Positions 51,129 through 59,978 are shown, counted from the first letter of the stretch. The stretch: DNA of 64,000 nt from Oscillospiraceae bacterium (GCA_016292255.1 JAEEZZ010000066.1:1-64000); one strand, 5' to 3'. The notes: a model not told the origin generated them from the letters alone. A program made the numbers and translations.

Positions 51129-51924
51129 AATTCTGTTTGCTATCGGAGCCCTTTTACTGCTGGCCGGCCTTGCGGTCCTGCTGTACCCAACCGCGAAAAC
51201 TGCCGTCCTGCACGGCAAGGAGAGAGACAGTATCGAGGCTTTCGAGAAGTACGTGGAAACGGCCCAGGCAGCGGAACCCACGTCTCAGAGCATGAGCCCG
51301 GAAGACGGGCCGCTGTCAACAGAACCGGAAGCCGGGACACCCGAACCCGCCCGCATTTTTCCGGAGCTGTGGGAGGCCTGTGTGGCCTTCAACGAGCAGC
51401 TCCCGAAAACGCAGCGCGAAACCTACACGGAGGACAGCATGCGCAGACCGTCCCTGCGGCTATCCGACTACGGCTGGGAGCAGGAAGTCTTCGGGTACAT
51501 ATCCATCCCCGCCGTTGGGATCGAAGCACCTTTGTATCTCGGCGCAAGCAGTGCCCATATGGACGTGGGCGCTGCCATCCTCGGTCAGACCTCCATGCCC
51601 ATTGGCGGGGAGAGCACCCATTGTGTGATCGCCGGCCATCGGACCTGGTCCGGCGCGATCCAGTTCAAGGGGCTGGAGCAGCTCGCCGTGGGTGACAGAG
51701 TCTATCTCACGAACCCATGGGAAACTCTGACCTACGAGGTCATCGAAATCAAAACCGTTCTGCCGGACGTGACGGACGAAATCATGGTGCAAAAGGGCCG
51801 GGATCTGATTACCGTCTTTACCTGCACCTATCCTAACAGCCGCAGGCTTCTTGTGACCTGCGAGCGCGTCGAAGAAGGAGGAACAAAATCATGGAAGCCG
51901 ATTCTGCTGCCCTGGGTTGCATAG
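51118..51924 (+). CDS. Second sortase
   Basis: This 268-residue protein has an N-terminal membrane anchor (LFAIGALLLLAGLAVLLYPT) and a long linker. The sortase core contains His in CVIAGHRTWSG, Cys in ITVFTCTYPNS and Arg in RRLLVTCERV. No second C-terminal membrane helix is seen, so it differs from its neighbour and may anchor the finished pilus or adhesin to the wall. It overlaps the first sortase gene by 11 bases and is followed in overlap by a 50-residue gene. Confidence 0.85.
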   Translation: MKHKILFAIGALLLLAGLAVLLYPTAKTAVLHGKERDSIEAFEKYVETAQAAEPTSQSMSPEDGPLSTEPEAGTPEPARIFPELWEACVAFNEQLPKTQRETYTEDSMRRPSLRLSDYGWEQEVFGYISIPAVGIEAPLYLGASSAHMDVGAAILGQTSMPIGGESTHCVIAGHRTWSGAIQFKGLEQLAVGDRVYLTNPWETLTYEVIEIKTVLPDVTDEIMVQKGRDLITVFTCTYPNSRRLLVTCERVEEGGTKSWKPILLPWVA

Positions 51925-52043
51925 CCGTCGAGATAGGCCTGTTGCGGCTGCTTCGAGACAGCGGCGCGATCACGGAAAAAGAGTACCGGGGCATCTGCGA
52001 GGTGGCCCGAAAGCATACCGGATCCGACCTTTTTCTGCTTTGA
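51891..52043 (+). CDS. 50-residue small protein with SHOCT-like helices
   Basis: The ATG at 51891 after GAAGGAGG overlaps the sortase end. The product, beginning MEADSAALGCIAVEIGLLRL, contains LRDSGAITEKEYRGICEVAR, a short helical pair typical of small proteins that precede serine recombinases in clostridial ICEs. It ends 109 bases before the recombinase start. Function unknown. Confidence 0.6.
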   Translation: MEADSAALGCIAVEIGLLRLLRDSGAITEKEYRGICEVARKHTGSDLFLL

Positions 52044-52152
52044 CATCGTTGCTAAATGCCCTGTTATTTCTGCGAAAAACCCGCATATTTCAGTAGATAT
52101 CTTCGAAGTCTTGTGGTATTGTGTGAGTTACAAAAAGAGAGGAGCTGATCGC

Positions 52153-53700
52153 ATGCCAACCGTCCGAACGATCCTGCCGCAAAGCACAAACGAGGCCGTA
52201 CCGATCCTGCGGGTGGCGGCATATTGCAGAGTCTCCAGTGACTCTGACGACCAGCAGCATTCCTTTGGCGTTCAAACTGAATACTACAGAAACCTGATCG
52301 GCGAGAATCCTCTCTGGACTCTCGCTGATATTTATGCGGACGAGGGCATCACCGGAACCTCCACGAGACGCCGTGACGAATTCAACCGTATGATCTCCGA
52401 CTGCAAGAAGGGTAAGATCGACAGGATCCTGACCAAATCGGTCTCCCGCTTCGCCCGGAACACGGTGGACTGTCTGGAGACGGTACGCATGCTCTCCGGG
52501 CTCGGGATCAGCATCCTGTTCGAAAAGGAGCTGATCGATACCGCGAAAATGTCCAGTGAGGTGATCCTGAGCTTCATGAGCACCCAGGCGCAGGACGAAT
52601 CCGCTTCCATCTCCGGAAATATGCTCTGGAGCTATGAGAAGCGGATGAAAAACGGCAGCTTCATCTGCTGCTATACGCCCTACGGCTACCGCTGGCAGGA
52701 TCGAGAGCTGATAATTGTCGAGGAGGAAGCTGAAATCGTTCGCAGAATCTACTCGGAATACCTTTCCGGAGTCGGCATGGTCCAGATCGCCAGAAGGCTC
52801 GAGGCGGATAAGGTGCCACACAGAACTGGCTACCACTGGACGCCGGAAACCGTCGATTATATCCTTCACAACGAGAAATACACCGGAGATGCCCTGCTCC
52901 AGAAATTCTTTACGACAACTACACTTCCCGTGAAGCAAAAGGAAAACCACGGCCAAAAGCGAATGTTCTATGTTGAAAACAGCCATCCATCCATTATCCC
53001 GAAGGATACGTACCTGGCAGCGCAAGCGCTTACGGCGGCAAGACGGCCCAAGCCCGGCACGCCGCAGCGGCACCCGTTTGTTGGGCTCATCCACTGCGGA
53101 CAGTGCGGCCATCCGTTCCGCAGGGTCGTGCGGGGAAACACCGTATACTGGAAGTGCCGCAGATATGTCAAGCAGAAAACAGACTGCGTCCCGATAAGAA
53201 TCGACGAAGAGGACGTCATTGCCGCCGTATTACGCGCAGGCCGGGTTCTGAAGGAGAACCCGCAAATCATAGCGGAGACCGTCGAAGCACTGAGCGGCCT
53301 CTACGAAAAAAGCAATGCCTCCCCCGCAAGGCTGAGTGAAATAGACCAGAAAATCACAACGCTGGTCTCCCAGATCCATCTGTTGTCCCAGCTGCAGACA
53401 CAGGGGATCCTGGACGCCGCCGATTTTACAGGACAGCGGGAATCGCTGAACAGTCAGGTCGCGAAGCTCAGAGCGGAGCGAAGTGCCATCCTTCGTAGGG
53501 ATGATGAAAGTGATATCGCCGAGCTGAGAGAACTGGCGGACGCCATCGAAGACCTGGACACGGAAGACGCGGAAAGCGTCATGAGCGATATGCTTCAGCT
53601 TATGGAGCAGATCACCGTCATCTCCAATACAGAGATCACGATAACCCTGACCGGCGGACTCACGATACCGGAGCGTCTGCCGAAAAAGAAACGGAGATAA
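52153..53700 (+). CDS. Large serine recombinase 1
   Basis: The ATG at 52153 (GAGAGGAG upstream) gives 515 residues. The resolvase catalytic domain (20-165) has Ser in AAYCRVSSDSDDQQHS and Arg-rich motifs in TKSVSRFARNTVDCL. It is followed by a recombinase domain (YGYRWQDRELIIVEEEAEIV), a zinc ribbon (CGQCGHPFRR...WKCRRY) and a coiled-coil tail. Large serine recombinases integrate and excise ICEs at specific attachment sites. Together with the second recombinase and the catalytic-less protein it forms the integration cassette. Confidence 0.9.
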   Translation: MPTVRTILPQSTNEAVPILRVAAYCRVSSDSDDQQHSFGVQTEYYRNLIGENPLWTLADIYADEGITGTSTRRRDEFNRMISDCKKGKIDRILTKSVSRFARNTVDCLETVRMLSGLGISILFEKELIDTAKMSSEVILSFMSTQAQDESASISGNMLWSYEKRMKNGSFICCYTPYGYRWQDRELIIVEEEAEIVRRIYSEYLSGVGMVQIARRLEADKVPHRTGYHWTPETVDYILHNEKYTGDALLQKFFTTTTLPVKQKENHGQKRMFYVENSHPSIIPKDTYLAAQALTAARRPKPGTPQRHPFVGLIHCGQCGHPFRRVVRGNTVYWKCRRYVKQKTDCVPIRIDEEDVIAAVLRAGRVLKENPQIIAETVEALSGLYEKSNASPARLSEIDQKITTLVSQIHLLSQLQTQGILDAADFTGQRESLNSQVAKLRAERSAILRRDDESDIAELRELADAIEDLDTEDAESVMSDMLQLMEQITVISNTEITITLTGGLTIPERLPKKKRR

Positions 53701-53702
53701 AC

Positions 53703-54611
53703 ATGAAAAACAGAAACCTGCCCTTTGGCTATATAATCCAGAACGGTGCGATTCGAATCGCGCCAGGCGAGGCTGAGATCGTCCGCGCCGTCTTCGATGA
53801 CTACATCGCCGGCGCTTCGCTGAAGCGTATAGCGGAGGACCTGACGGCTCGCCGTGTGGAATTTCTGCCGGGGGAGTATGTCTGGAACAAAAACAGGATC
53901 GCCCGGCTCCTTGCCGACCGCAGATATTCCGGCGCGTCCGGATATGATCCGATTATTGACAACGCCAGCTTTGACGCGGCCCAGAGGATCTGCGAAAGCA
54001 GAAACACCCGCGGCGCCTGCGCTCATTCAGAGATCGTCTCGCCCGCTGTCGTGGAGATCCGGTGCGGGGTCTGCGGAGGCAGGGCCGTTAGGGTTTGTGA
54101 TCAAAGGACCGCTTACCGTCAGAAGTTCCGCTGCGCCGACTGCGGTGCCGAGTACCGGATGACCTCTGAAACGCTCAACGGACTGCTGGAGGACCTTCTG
54201 CGGCACGCGGTGATTAAAGCACAGCCGCAGACTGTGACGAGTCTGGAAGTGCGCCGCATGGAGAACGAGATCGCACGTCTCTTTGACATGCCGTCCCCTG
54301 ACGGTGCTATGATCCGAAGGCTCATCTTCGATGTGGCCGCGGAGAAATACCGGCTCTTGACCGCCGGTCGTGAAATAACGGATAAACTGAGGACAGATCT
54401 GGCTCCAGCCAATCTGTCCTCTTCCAATATAAGGAAAACTGTCATGGAAACCGTCAGCATGATCACGCTGACCGGTGATGAAACGATTGATGTCACCCTG
54501 ATCAACGGTCAGGTGCTCAGGAAGGAGCAGGCAAATGGAACAGGCGGATCTGAAAACCGTTCGGATGATTCAGCCGAGCGTATCCCCGGAACAAAAGAAG
54601 GAGTCGCATAA
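53703..54611 (+). CDS. Recombinase-like protein lacking the catalytic domain
   Basis: This 302-residue protein begins directly in the recombinase DNA-binding region (FGYIIQNGAIRIAPGEAEIV, then RAVFDDYIAGASLKRIAEDL). It has a zinc ribbon (CGVCGGRAVRVCDQ, later CADCG) but no resolvase domain with catalytic serine. It lies three bases after recombinase 1 and overlaps recombinase 2 by 77 bases. Such a middle protein is a recurrent feature of clostridial ICE recombination cassettes. It may be a DNA-binding helper or directionality factor. A truncated pseudogene is the alternative, but intact coupling argues against decay. Confidence 0.75.
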   Translation: MKNRNLPFGYIIQNGAIRIAPGEAEIVRAVFDDYIAGASLKRIAEDLTARRVEFLPGEYVWNKNRIARLLADRRYSGASGYDPIIDNASFDAAQRICESRNTRGACAHSEIVSPAVVEIRCGVCGGRAVRVCDQRTAYRQKFRCADCGAEYRMTSETLNGLLEDLLRHAVIKAQPQTVTSLEVRRMENEIARLFDMPSPDGAMIRRLIFDVAAEKYRLLTAGREITDKLRTDLAPANLSSSNIRKTVMETVSMITLTGDETIDVTLINGQVLRKEQANGTGGSENRSDDSAERIPGTKEGVA

Positions 54612-56136
54612 GCAGCTGCGGGTCGCGGCCTATTGCCGCGTCTCCACTGATTCCGATGAGCAGGAACTGAGCTTTGAAGCACAGCGCGAATATTACACCG
54701 ATAAGATCATGCGCAACCCCGAGTGGACGATGGCCGGCATCTTTGCCGACGAGGGAATCTCAGGCACCCAGGCGAACAAGCGCAAGGAATTCATGCGCAT
54801 GATCCGTCTCTGCCGTCAGGGGAAGATAGACCTGATCCTAACAAAATCCGTCTCCCGGTTCTCCCGAAACACCGTGGACTGCCTGACCTATGTCCGGGAA
54901 CTGAAGGGGCTCGGGATCCCGGTGGTCTTCGAGAAAGAAGGCCTCAACACCATGCACATGACCAGTGAGATCTATATCAGCATGCACGGGATCTTCGCTC
55001 AGTCGGAATCCGAGTCGCTCAGCGGTAACGTCCGGATGGGCGTGCAGATGGCGGCCAAGAAGGGCAAGGTCAACTTCAATTACTCGTCCTTCCTCGGATA
55101 TAGACGTGGGCCGGACAACAAGCCGGAAATCGACCCGGAGCAAGCCGAGACCGTGAAGCTGATTTATCAGAGGTTCCTGGCCGGTGACAGCCTCGTTGCG
55201 ATCTCGCGGCTCCTCAATGAAAAGCGAATCCCTACCCCGATGAAAAAAACGAACTGGGGAACGCAAACGATCCAATCCATCCTGACGAACGAGAAATACA
55301 AGGGCGACGCCCTGCTGCAGAAAACATACGTATCGGACTGCATTACCCATAAGATTAAGAAGAATGACGACAGGCCAAAATACTACGTGGAGAACAACCA
55401 CCCTGCCATCATTTCCCCGGAAACCTTCAACCGGGTTCAGGAGGAGATTGCCAGGCGCAACAGTAAAAGGAAGGTCAAACAGGTCGGCACAAAAACGAGC
55501 CTCGGAAAATACTCCGGAAAATACGCTCTGACCGAGCGCCTCGTCTGTGGCAAATGCGGAAGCCCTTACCGCCGCTGCACCTGGACCTCTCACGGAGTGA
55601 AGCGGGTGGTTTGGAGGTGCATCAGCCGGCTGGATTACGGAACGAAGTACTGCCCCGATTCGCCTACCATCTATGAAACAGATTTACACGCCGCAATTAT
55701 GCGGGGAATCTGCGATCTCGCAACGCATGGAACGGCCGCGCAGCCTGTGGACGCGCTAAAGCTGCATGTAAAAGCGTACTTCGGGAAAGGCAATAGTACT
55801 GCCGAAGACGAATTAAGAGCTCAGGAACTGATCAGCAGAATCACCCAAGCTGCAGCTGGCGGGGTCTACTCCGAAGAAATGGCCTCGATGGTTGCGGAAT
55901 TGAACGAACTGAAGCAGCGTATCGCTGAAGCTAAGGCAAGACACAGCAAAAACGCATTATCAAATCAGCGCATGGATGGTGTAATGGCTGCGATAAACAA
56001 GCTTTCAGACGCAGACGTTGAGTTTAGTGATGACATCGTTCGGCAGATTGTTGACTGCGTTCGTATTCAGTCTGCGGACAAGATCGAGATCAGTTTCAAA
56101 AACGGAGATATTCACGAAATGCTACTTGCTACGTAA
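54535..56136 (+). CDS. Large serine recombinase 2
   Basis: This 533-residue protein begins inside the previous gene, after AAGGAGC. The catalytic Ser lies in VAAYCRVSTDSDEQELSF, with TKSVSRFSRNTVDCLTYV downstream. The recombinase domain (SSFLGYRRGPDNKPEIDPEQ), the zinc ribbon (LVCGKCGSPYRRC) and a helical tail follow. It is closely related in layout to recombinase 1. Two active enzymes may act as a heteromer on attachment sites, or one may serve excision. Attachment sites themselves were not located. Confidence 0.9.
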   Translation: MEQADLKTVRMIQPSVSPEQKKESHKQLRVAAYCRVSTDSDEQELSFEAQREYYTDKIMRNPEWTMAGIFADEGISGTQANKRKEFMRMIRLCRQGKIDLILTKSVSRFSRNTVDCLTYVRELKGLGIPVVFEKEGLNTMHMTSEIYISMHGIFAQSESESLSGNVRMGVQMAAKKGKVNFNYSSFLGYRRGPDNKPEIDPEQAETVKLIYQRFLAGDSLVAISRLLNEKRIPTPMKKTNWGTQTIQSILTNEKYKGDALLQKTYVSDCITHKIKKNDDRPKYYVENNHPAIISPETFNRVQEEIARRNSKRKVKQVGTKTSLGKYSGKYALTERLVCGKCGSPYRRCTWTSHGVKRVVWRCISRLDYGTKYCPDSPTIYETDLHAAIMRGICDLATHGTAAQPVDALKLHVKAYFGKGNSTAEDELRAQELISRITQAAAGGVYSEEMASMVAELNELKQRIAEAKARHSKNALSNQRMDGVMAAINKLSDADVEFSDDIVRQIVDCVRIQSADKIEISFKNGDIHEMLLAT

Positions 56137-56182
56137 ATCACCGTTACGAAAAACGGAGCAAAACAGAGGTGGTGTATTCGAC

Positions 56183-56791
56183 ATGGAAAGCCGTACATAC
56201 TACTATGCCAGAGTCTCTACAAAAGAGCAAAACCTCGACCGCCAAATCGCAGCGTTCGTTGGGCTTGGCGCTGAAGAACGTGAAATCATTACGGATAAGG
56301 AGAGCGGAAAGAGCTTAGACCGTCCAGGATACCAGGCGCTCAAGAATGTGATTCTCCGTCAAGGCGATACACTGGTCGTCAAGTCTCTCGACCGGCTGAG
56401 CCGCAGTAAAACCGATATCCACAACGAATTACAATTTTTCAAAGACCAGGGGATACGACTGAAGGTGATTGACCTTCCGACAACCATGATGGATTTGCCG
56501 GAAGGTCAATCTTGGGTTTTCGAGATGGTGAACAACATTCTGATTGAAGTGATGGGAACCATTGCCGAGCAGGAACGGCTGACGATCAAGCAGCGTCAGG
56601 CCGAAGGGATCGAAGCGGCTAAGGTCAAAGGAAAGAGGCTGGGAAGGCCACCGATGAAGAGGCCAGAGAACTGGGAGCAGGTATATGGTTCCTGGAAACG
56701 AGGCGAGATCACAGCAAGAAAGGCGATTGAAATGCTGGGCATGAAAACAGCAACCTTCTACAAGCTCGTCCGCACGGTGGAGAACAGATAA
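56183..56791 (+). CDS. Small serine resolvase/invertase
   Basis: The ATG at 56183 gives 202 residues, the usual size of Tn3-type resolvases. The catalytic domain starts TYYYARVSTKEQNLDRQIAA and includes VVKSLDRLSRSKTDIHNELQ. A short helix-turn-helix lies at the C-terminus (ITARKAIEMLGMKTATFYKL). It may resolve dimers, invert a segment or belong to a nested element. It closes the recombinase run; the ICE end probably lies soon after, but no attachment core is apparent. Confidence 0.85.
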   Translation: MESRTYYYARVSTKEQNLDRQIAAFVGLGAEEREIITDKESGKSLDRPGYQALKNVILRQGDTLVVKSLDRLSRSKTDIHNELQFFKDQGIRLKVIDLPTTMMDLPEGQSWVFEMVNNILIEVMGTIAEQERLTIKQRQAEGIEAAKVKGKRLGRPPMKRPENWEQVYGSWKRGEITARKAIEMLGMKTATFYKLVRTVENR

Positions 56792-56972
56792 GGCGGGCAA
56801 TGTCTCGATAAAAGCTCGCCCATTCTTAGAAATAGGGATAAACGCCCATTTGGAGAATTATAGAGAGTTTTTCGTGCCCTCTTGGAGTGTGGATAAAAGT
56901 CTGCTTTTCTATACAGCCCGTTACTATTACTATCTGTCTATTCAAAATTGTTATTGTATTGCAGAGCAATAC

Positions 56973-57167
56973 TTAATCATTTTGATCATTGTCATCCCAA
57001 TCTTCGCCCTCACCAAGCTCGTCCAAATTATCCACGGCATCTGGAACTTCTTCTCTGTTCTCCTGTTGCATTTCCTCAAACATCATAAATGCAATGAATT
57101 CTTCACCGATGTCAGTTTTGCCGTCCCCGCTAAAATCGAACAGCGCCTCAAGATCAAACAAACCCAC
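56973..57167 (-). CDS. 64-residue EF-hand-like acidic protein
   Basis: A GTG at 57167, about ten bases after a GGGGG-rich site, is the best start; a TTG further up is possible. The segment DFSGDGKTDIGE matches an EF-hand loop with ligands at positions 1, 3, 5, 9 and 12. The remainder is acidic (ELGEGEDWDDNDQND). Calcium binding or a decoy for basic partners is possible. It is the last gene of a minus-strand operon with two zinc-binding proteins. Confidence 0.55.
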   Translation of the reverse strand: MGLFDLEALFDFSGDGKTDIGEEFIAFMMFEEMQQENREEVPDAVDNLDELGEGEDWDDNDQND

Positions 57168-57240
57168 AATAAAACGCCCCCTTCGGTTGTGGTGATGTTC
57201 CGCACTGTGCGTCAAACGACATTTTTTGATTTATCCATGA

Positions 57241-57738
57241 TTACTCACAACACAGTAATTGAACACATGTGTCAAAGTCATATTCAAGTTTTGTAAAAGT
57301 CACATTGATCCCGTACTGTGTTTTCAGTTGTTTTGCGCAACCCAGAAAGGAATAATCGTTAGTGACTGTAATGAAATATACTCGGTAACTGTCCGTGTGT
57401 TCTTCTGTGACATCAAGAATTTTCACTGCTTCGCAAACTGCAGCCGCAGTTTCCTTTATCTTTCTGCAAAGGGAATCGTTATGATCCTGAACTTGTTTTG
57501 TGCGCCGTGACATTTGTTGCTTCGCAATGTAGTAATTACAAGCTTTTCCAATACAGTTATGTTCTACCCGCTGTTTTTCTGTTAAGAAGCCTGGGTGCTC
57601 CGAGAATTGACAATACCCCACACAGCGGGAACACCCAACATTCGAACCTGAAATCGTTCGATTATGGTCTCTGGACATTCGTTTTCTGTCAAAAGGATGT
57701 CGCTGATCCACATCCCATATATCAGCAGTTCCGATCAT
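57241..57738 (-). CDS. Cysteine-rich hypothetical protein
   Basis: The ATG at 57738 overlaps the upstream stop (ATGA) and follows GAGGA, so a longer upstream frame is rejected. The 165-residue protein has many cysteines and histidines (NVGCSRCVGYCQFSEHPGFL, HNCIGKACNYYI), consistent with one or two metal sites, and a strand-rich C-terminus (SYRVYFITVTNDYSFLGCAK). No family is recognised. It is co-translated with the zinc-ribbon gene before it. Confidence 0.6.
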   Translation of the reverse strand: MIGTADIWDVDQRHPFDRKRMSRDHNRTISGSNVGCSRCVGYCQFSEHPGFLTEKQRVEHNCIGKACNYYIAKQQMSRRTKQVQDHNDSLCRKIKETAAAVCEAVKILDVTEEHTDSYRVYFITVTNDYSFLGCAKQLKTQYGINVTFTKLEYDFDTCVQLLCCE

Positions 57739-58106
57739 ATCGCAATCCTCGTGGTAGAGTCGGTCCTCTGGATATATGTACTCTTCCTGATCAAACGGCA
57801 CGCCCGACATCTTTTAGGCTCTATCCAGTTATTATCCCGGACAACTTTTTGGAAAGAGGCAGAATACCTAAACTTGTTTCCACAATCCTGACACTGCAAT
57901 TGTTTGTCTGTAAACTGGCAACCTATGATTTCGTTGCTCACACATTGCTGAGTGTCGTTGTTTCTGTTCATCAAGACGATTGAAACAGGAACAACGGGGG
58001 TACTTGGGGGTGCTTTCATAACGACGGTTTGTTGCCTGTCTTCCCAAAGATACAGTCGCTCCATAGCGATTTCATAATTATCTTCCTCGTACTTTGCCCA
58101 ACCCAT
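57735..58106 (-). CDS. Zinc-ribbon protein, first gene of a repressor-controlled operon
   Basis: The ATG at 58106 follows AAAGGAG; a GTG nine bases upstream is less well placed. The 123-residue protein has CQDCGNKFRYSASFQKVVRD...PKRCRACRLIRK, a treble-clef-like zinc ribbon of the kind found in probable nucleic-acid-binding small proteins. The N-terminal 70 residues are unremarkable. An operator-like element lies 59-89 bases upstream (58165-58195), identical to one before the 59690 gene, so the operon is probably controlled by the XRE protein at 58226. Confidence 0.65.
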   Translation of the reverse strand: MGWAKYEEDNYEIAMERLYLWEDRQQTVVMKAPPSTPVVPVSIVLMNRNNDTQQCVSNEIIGCQFTDKQLQCQDCGNKFRYSASFQKVVRDNNWIEPKRCRACRLIRKSTYIQRTDSTTRIAI

Positions 58107-58164
58107 AACGCACACTCCTTTATTGGTTTGTGGTTACATCATATCAGCAAAGGCGAAATCTTTG

Positions 58165-58195
58165 TAGGACAGTTTTTGTCGTAAAACTTTTACAG
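58165..58195 (-). promoter_or_regulatory. Operator copy 1 (GACA-N5-TGTC element)
   Basis: TAGGACAGTTTTTGTC (58165-58180) contains an inverted repeat GACA/TGTC. Nine bases further TTACAG (58190-58195) completes the element. An identical 16-mer with the same TTACAG at the same spacing lies at 59750-59780. Both stand upstream of minus-strand operons flanking an XRE regulator gene. Confidence 0.6.
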
Positions 58196-58225
58196 TTTGC
58201 CCTTTTCGGCCTATCAACCGCCACG

Positions 58226-58447
58226 CTATGCTGGCTGGTCAGAAAAGAAAGCTATAAAGGGAACATCAAAGAACTCTGCCAGTTCCTGTACAACATCAAT
58301 CTTGTTGATACCATTATTGATGTACCTGCTGACAGTGCGAATATCCATACCATAATCGTAAGAAAAGTCTTCCTGCGAGCGGTAGTTTTCTTGGATTAAC
58401 TTTCGTAACATCATGCCAGCATTTTGCTGTGGAGATAACTTTTCCAT
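58226..58447 (-). CDS. XRE-type HTH regulator
   Basis: The ATG at 58447 follows AAGGAGG, giving 73 residues. The helix-turn-helix reads AGMMLRKLIQENYRSQEDFS, then YDYGMDIRTVSRYINNGINK, and the last helix covers DVVQELAEFFDVPF. It is co-transcribed with the 409-residue gene (13-base gap). Its own operon and the next operon share an operator element, so it probably represses both. The target sites fit a dimer. Confidence 0.75.
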   Translation of the reverse strand: MEKLSPQQNAGMMLRKLIQENYRSQEDFSYDYGMDIRTVSRYINNGINKIDVVQELAEFFDVPFIAFFSDQPA

Positions 58448-58460
58448 TTCCGTTACCTCC

Positions 58461-59690
58461 TTAATTCCTGCACCAAACCCGCCGTATTGTACGGCGAACA
58501 TTCAGTATGTCATCTGCGCTCGATTCAAAAAATACTGGTTTAAGCCCTCCTTTTTTCTCGGGGGAGATTGCCTTTTTAATTACATCAATATATTCAGTCC
58601 AATCAGAAGTCTCTTTAGCAGTCTTTTCAACATACAATTCTGTTGGCCTTTTTGCTCTCTCCTCAACAGGGAGATAATCATCATCGCAGATGTATCTCAT
58701 CTCCGATTCTTCTTCTGGAGAAAACTCAATATGAGCGGCATCCGACCAATTAAACCAGCAATAAAAGTTCATTATTTTCATCATAAACTCGCGCATTGCA
58801 GCTTTAATGTTTTCCCCAGGAAATGCGTTGCAAAACTGCTGGGCAGCATCGATGTCATCAAAGAACTCTTTACATCGCCAGGGAATAAAATCCTTGGTTG
58901 GAAAGAGTGCTCCACTGTAGCTAAACCTGCGGATCTTTACATAGGAGAAAAAGTCTTTATATGTTTCCTCTTTATATGCCTCCCTGTATCGGCAAACATT
59001 TTCATAAGTAATCAGCGTGTTTGGCATAACTCTGTCGCCAGCATGAAACCATGAGGCCAGGAAATTCATCTCGTGTATTTCTTCTTCGCACAGATCAGAG
59101 TTGACCGCCTTAAAAAACAGTTCTTTCAGCCGCTGCACCATTGTGTTGAATGATCTTATCATTTCAGGGCAACGAGGGAATGAAAAGAAGATTTCTGTTT
59201 CAATGTGCAGATTTTCAATTTTTGCATTCTTGTGATATGTGCCAGGCACTACAGCATCAATTTCCTTTAGCTTCCTGACGAGCCGGGACTTAACATTCGA
59301 GTAGTTATATCGTGGCTCAACAGTGATACCGCTCTTCTCGCCAAAAATGGCAAGAAGAAGCTGCTCTTCTGGGGTTGGCGCTTCTCCCTTAAAACCTGAA
59401 GAGAAAGCCCACCGCCTCAGAAATTCATTATACAAGCCAAAAAAAGGATACTTTTCTGCGTATCGTCTTGCTGCAAGTTCATCCATGTTTAGGATTTCCT
59501 GCTTGTCCATACCTAAGTGGATAGACAGCCTAGAAAGTGTCCAATCATCTACAAATCCACCCGGAAACAATGGCCGGTCAATAAAACTGTCGCTTTGAGC
59601 GTCATATTCAGATAAGAAATCAGCTCTGATCGCATTGTATCTATCGAAAATTCGCTCCACATATTTGGAAAGTTCGTAGGCATTAACCAT
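58461..59690 (-). CDS. Unrecognised 409-residue protein co-transcribed with XRE regulator
   Basis: I do not recognise this protein. It is helical and rich in aromatic residues, with no signal peptide, transmembrane segment or P-loop. Segments such as LSIHLGMDKQEILNMDELAA, RRWAFSSGFKGEAPTPEEQL and RMTI-poor basic ends suggest an enzyme-size globular protein. It is translated just before the XRE gene. Stress or defence function is conceivable because the pair resembles regulator-effector units, but no catalytic motif supports it. Confidence 0.55.
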   Translation of the reverse strand: MVNAYELSKYVERIFDRYNAIRADFLSEYDAQSDSFIDRPLFPGGFVDDWTLSRLSIHLGMDKQEILNMDELAARRYAEKYPFFGLYNEFLRRWAFSSGFKGEAPTPEEQLLLAIFGEKSGITVEPRYNYSNVKSRLVRKLKEIDAVVPGTYHKNAKIENLHIETEIFFSFPRCPEMIRSFNTMVQRLKELFFKAVNSDLCEEEIHEMNFLASWFHAGDRVMPNTLITYENVCRYREAYKEETYKDFFSYVKIRRFSYSGALFPTKDFIPWRCKEFFDDIDAAQQFCNAFPGENIKAAMREFMMKIMNFYCWFNWSDAAHIEFSPEEESEMRYICDDDYLPVEERAKRPTELYVEKTAKETSDWTEYIDVIKKAISPEKKGGLKPVFFESSADDILNVRRTIRRVWCRN

Positions 59691-59749
59691 TTATCTGCAC
59701 CTCATCTCTCTAGGATATATATAGTATACACGGTAATCCACCACATGTT

Positions 59750-59780
59750 TAGGACAGTTTTTGTCTTATGAGAATTACAG
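59750..59780 (-). promoter_or_regulatory. Operator copy 2 (GACA-N5-TGTC element)
   Basis: The 16-mer TAGGACAGTTTTTGTC (59750-59765) and TTACAG (59775-59780) match copy 1 at 58165-58195 with identical spacing. It lies just downstream of the predicted start of the 59690 operon, where a repressor would block elongation or initiation. Confidence 0.6.
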
Positions 59781-59791
59781 CATTATATAAT

Positions 59792-59820
59792 ATCATAACA
59801 TATAAAAAACCACTTGTCTA
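59792..59820 (-). promoter_or_regulatory. Promoter of the 59690 operon
   Basis: On the minus strand TAGACA (59815-59820) and TATGAT (59792-59797) are 17 bases apart. Transcription would begin near 59785, immediately before operator copy 2. Confidence 0.55.
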
Positions 59821-59891
59821 CTTCAGAGACACATAGGAAAGCCATAATACATATGTTGGAAAATGACGCTCTTATCCATGTGTAGTTTTCA

Positions 59892-59920
59892 TTGCTTTTA
59901 TAGCTGTTAACCTGTATAAT
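59892..59920 (+). promoter_or_regulatory. Promoter of the second WYL regulator
   Basis: TTGCTT (59892-59897) and a perfect TATAAT (59915-59920) are separated by 17 bases. It drives the WYL gene at 59979 and is divergent from the 59690 operon. Confidence 0.65.
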
Positions 59921-59978
59921 GATGGCGTAATACTAGATTGTTTATTGGAGGCTGTACGCAACGGAGGTCAGAAATCAG

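Noticed and set aside
57735-57810. Frameshift joining the zinc-ribbon and Cys-rich genes
   Set aside because: An ATGA overlap with GAGGA at 57738 gives an ordinary coupled start, so two intact genes are more likely.
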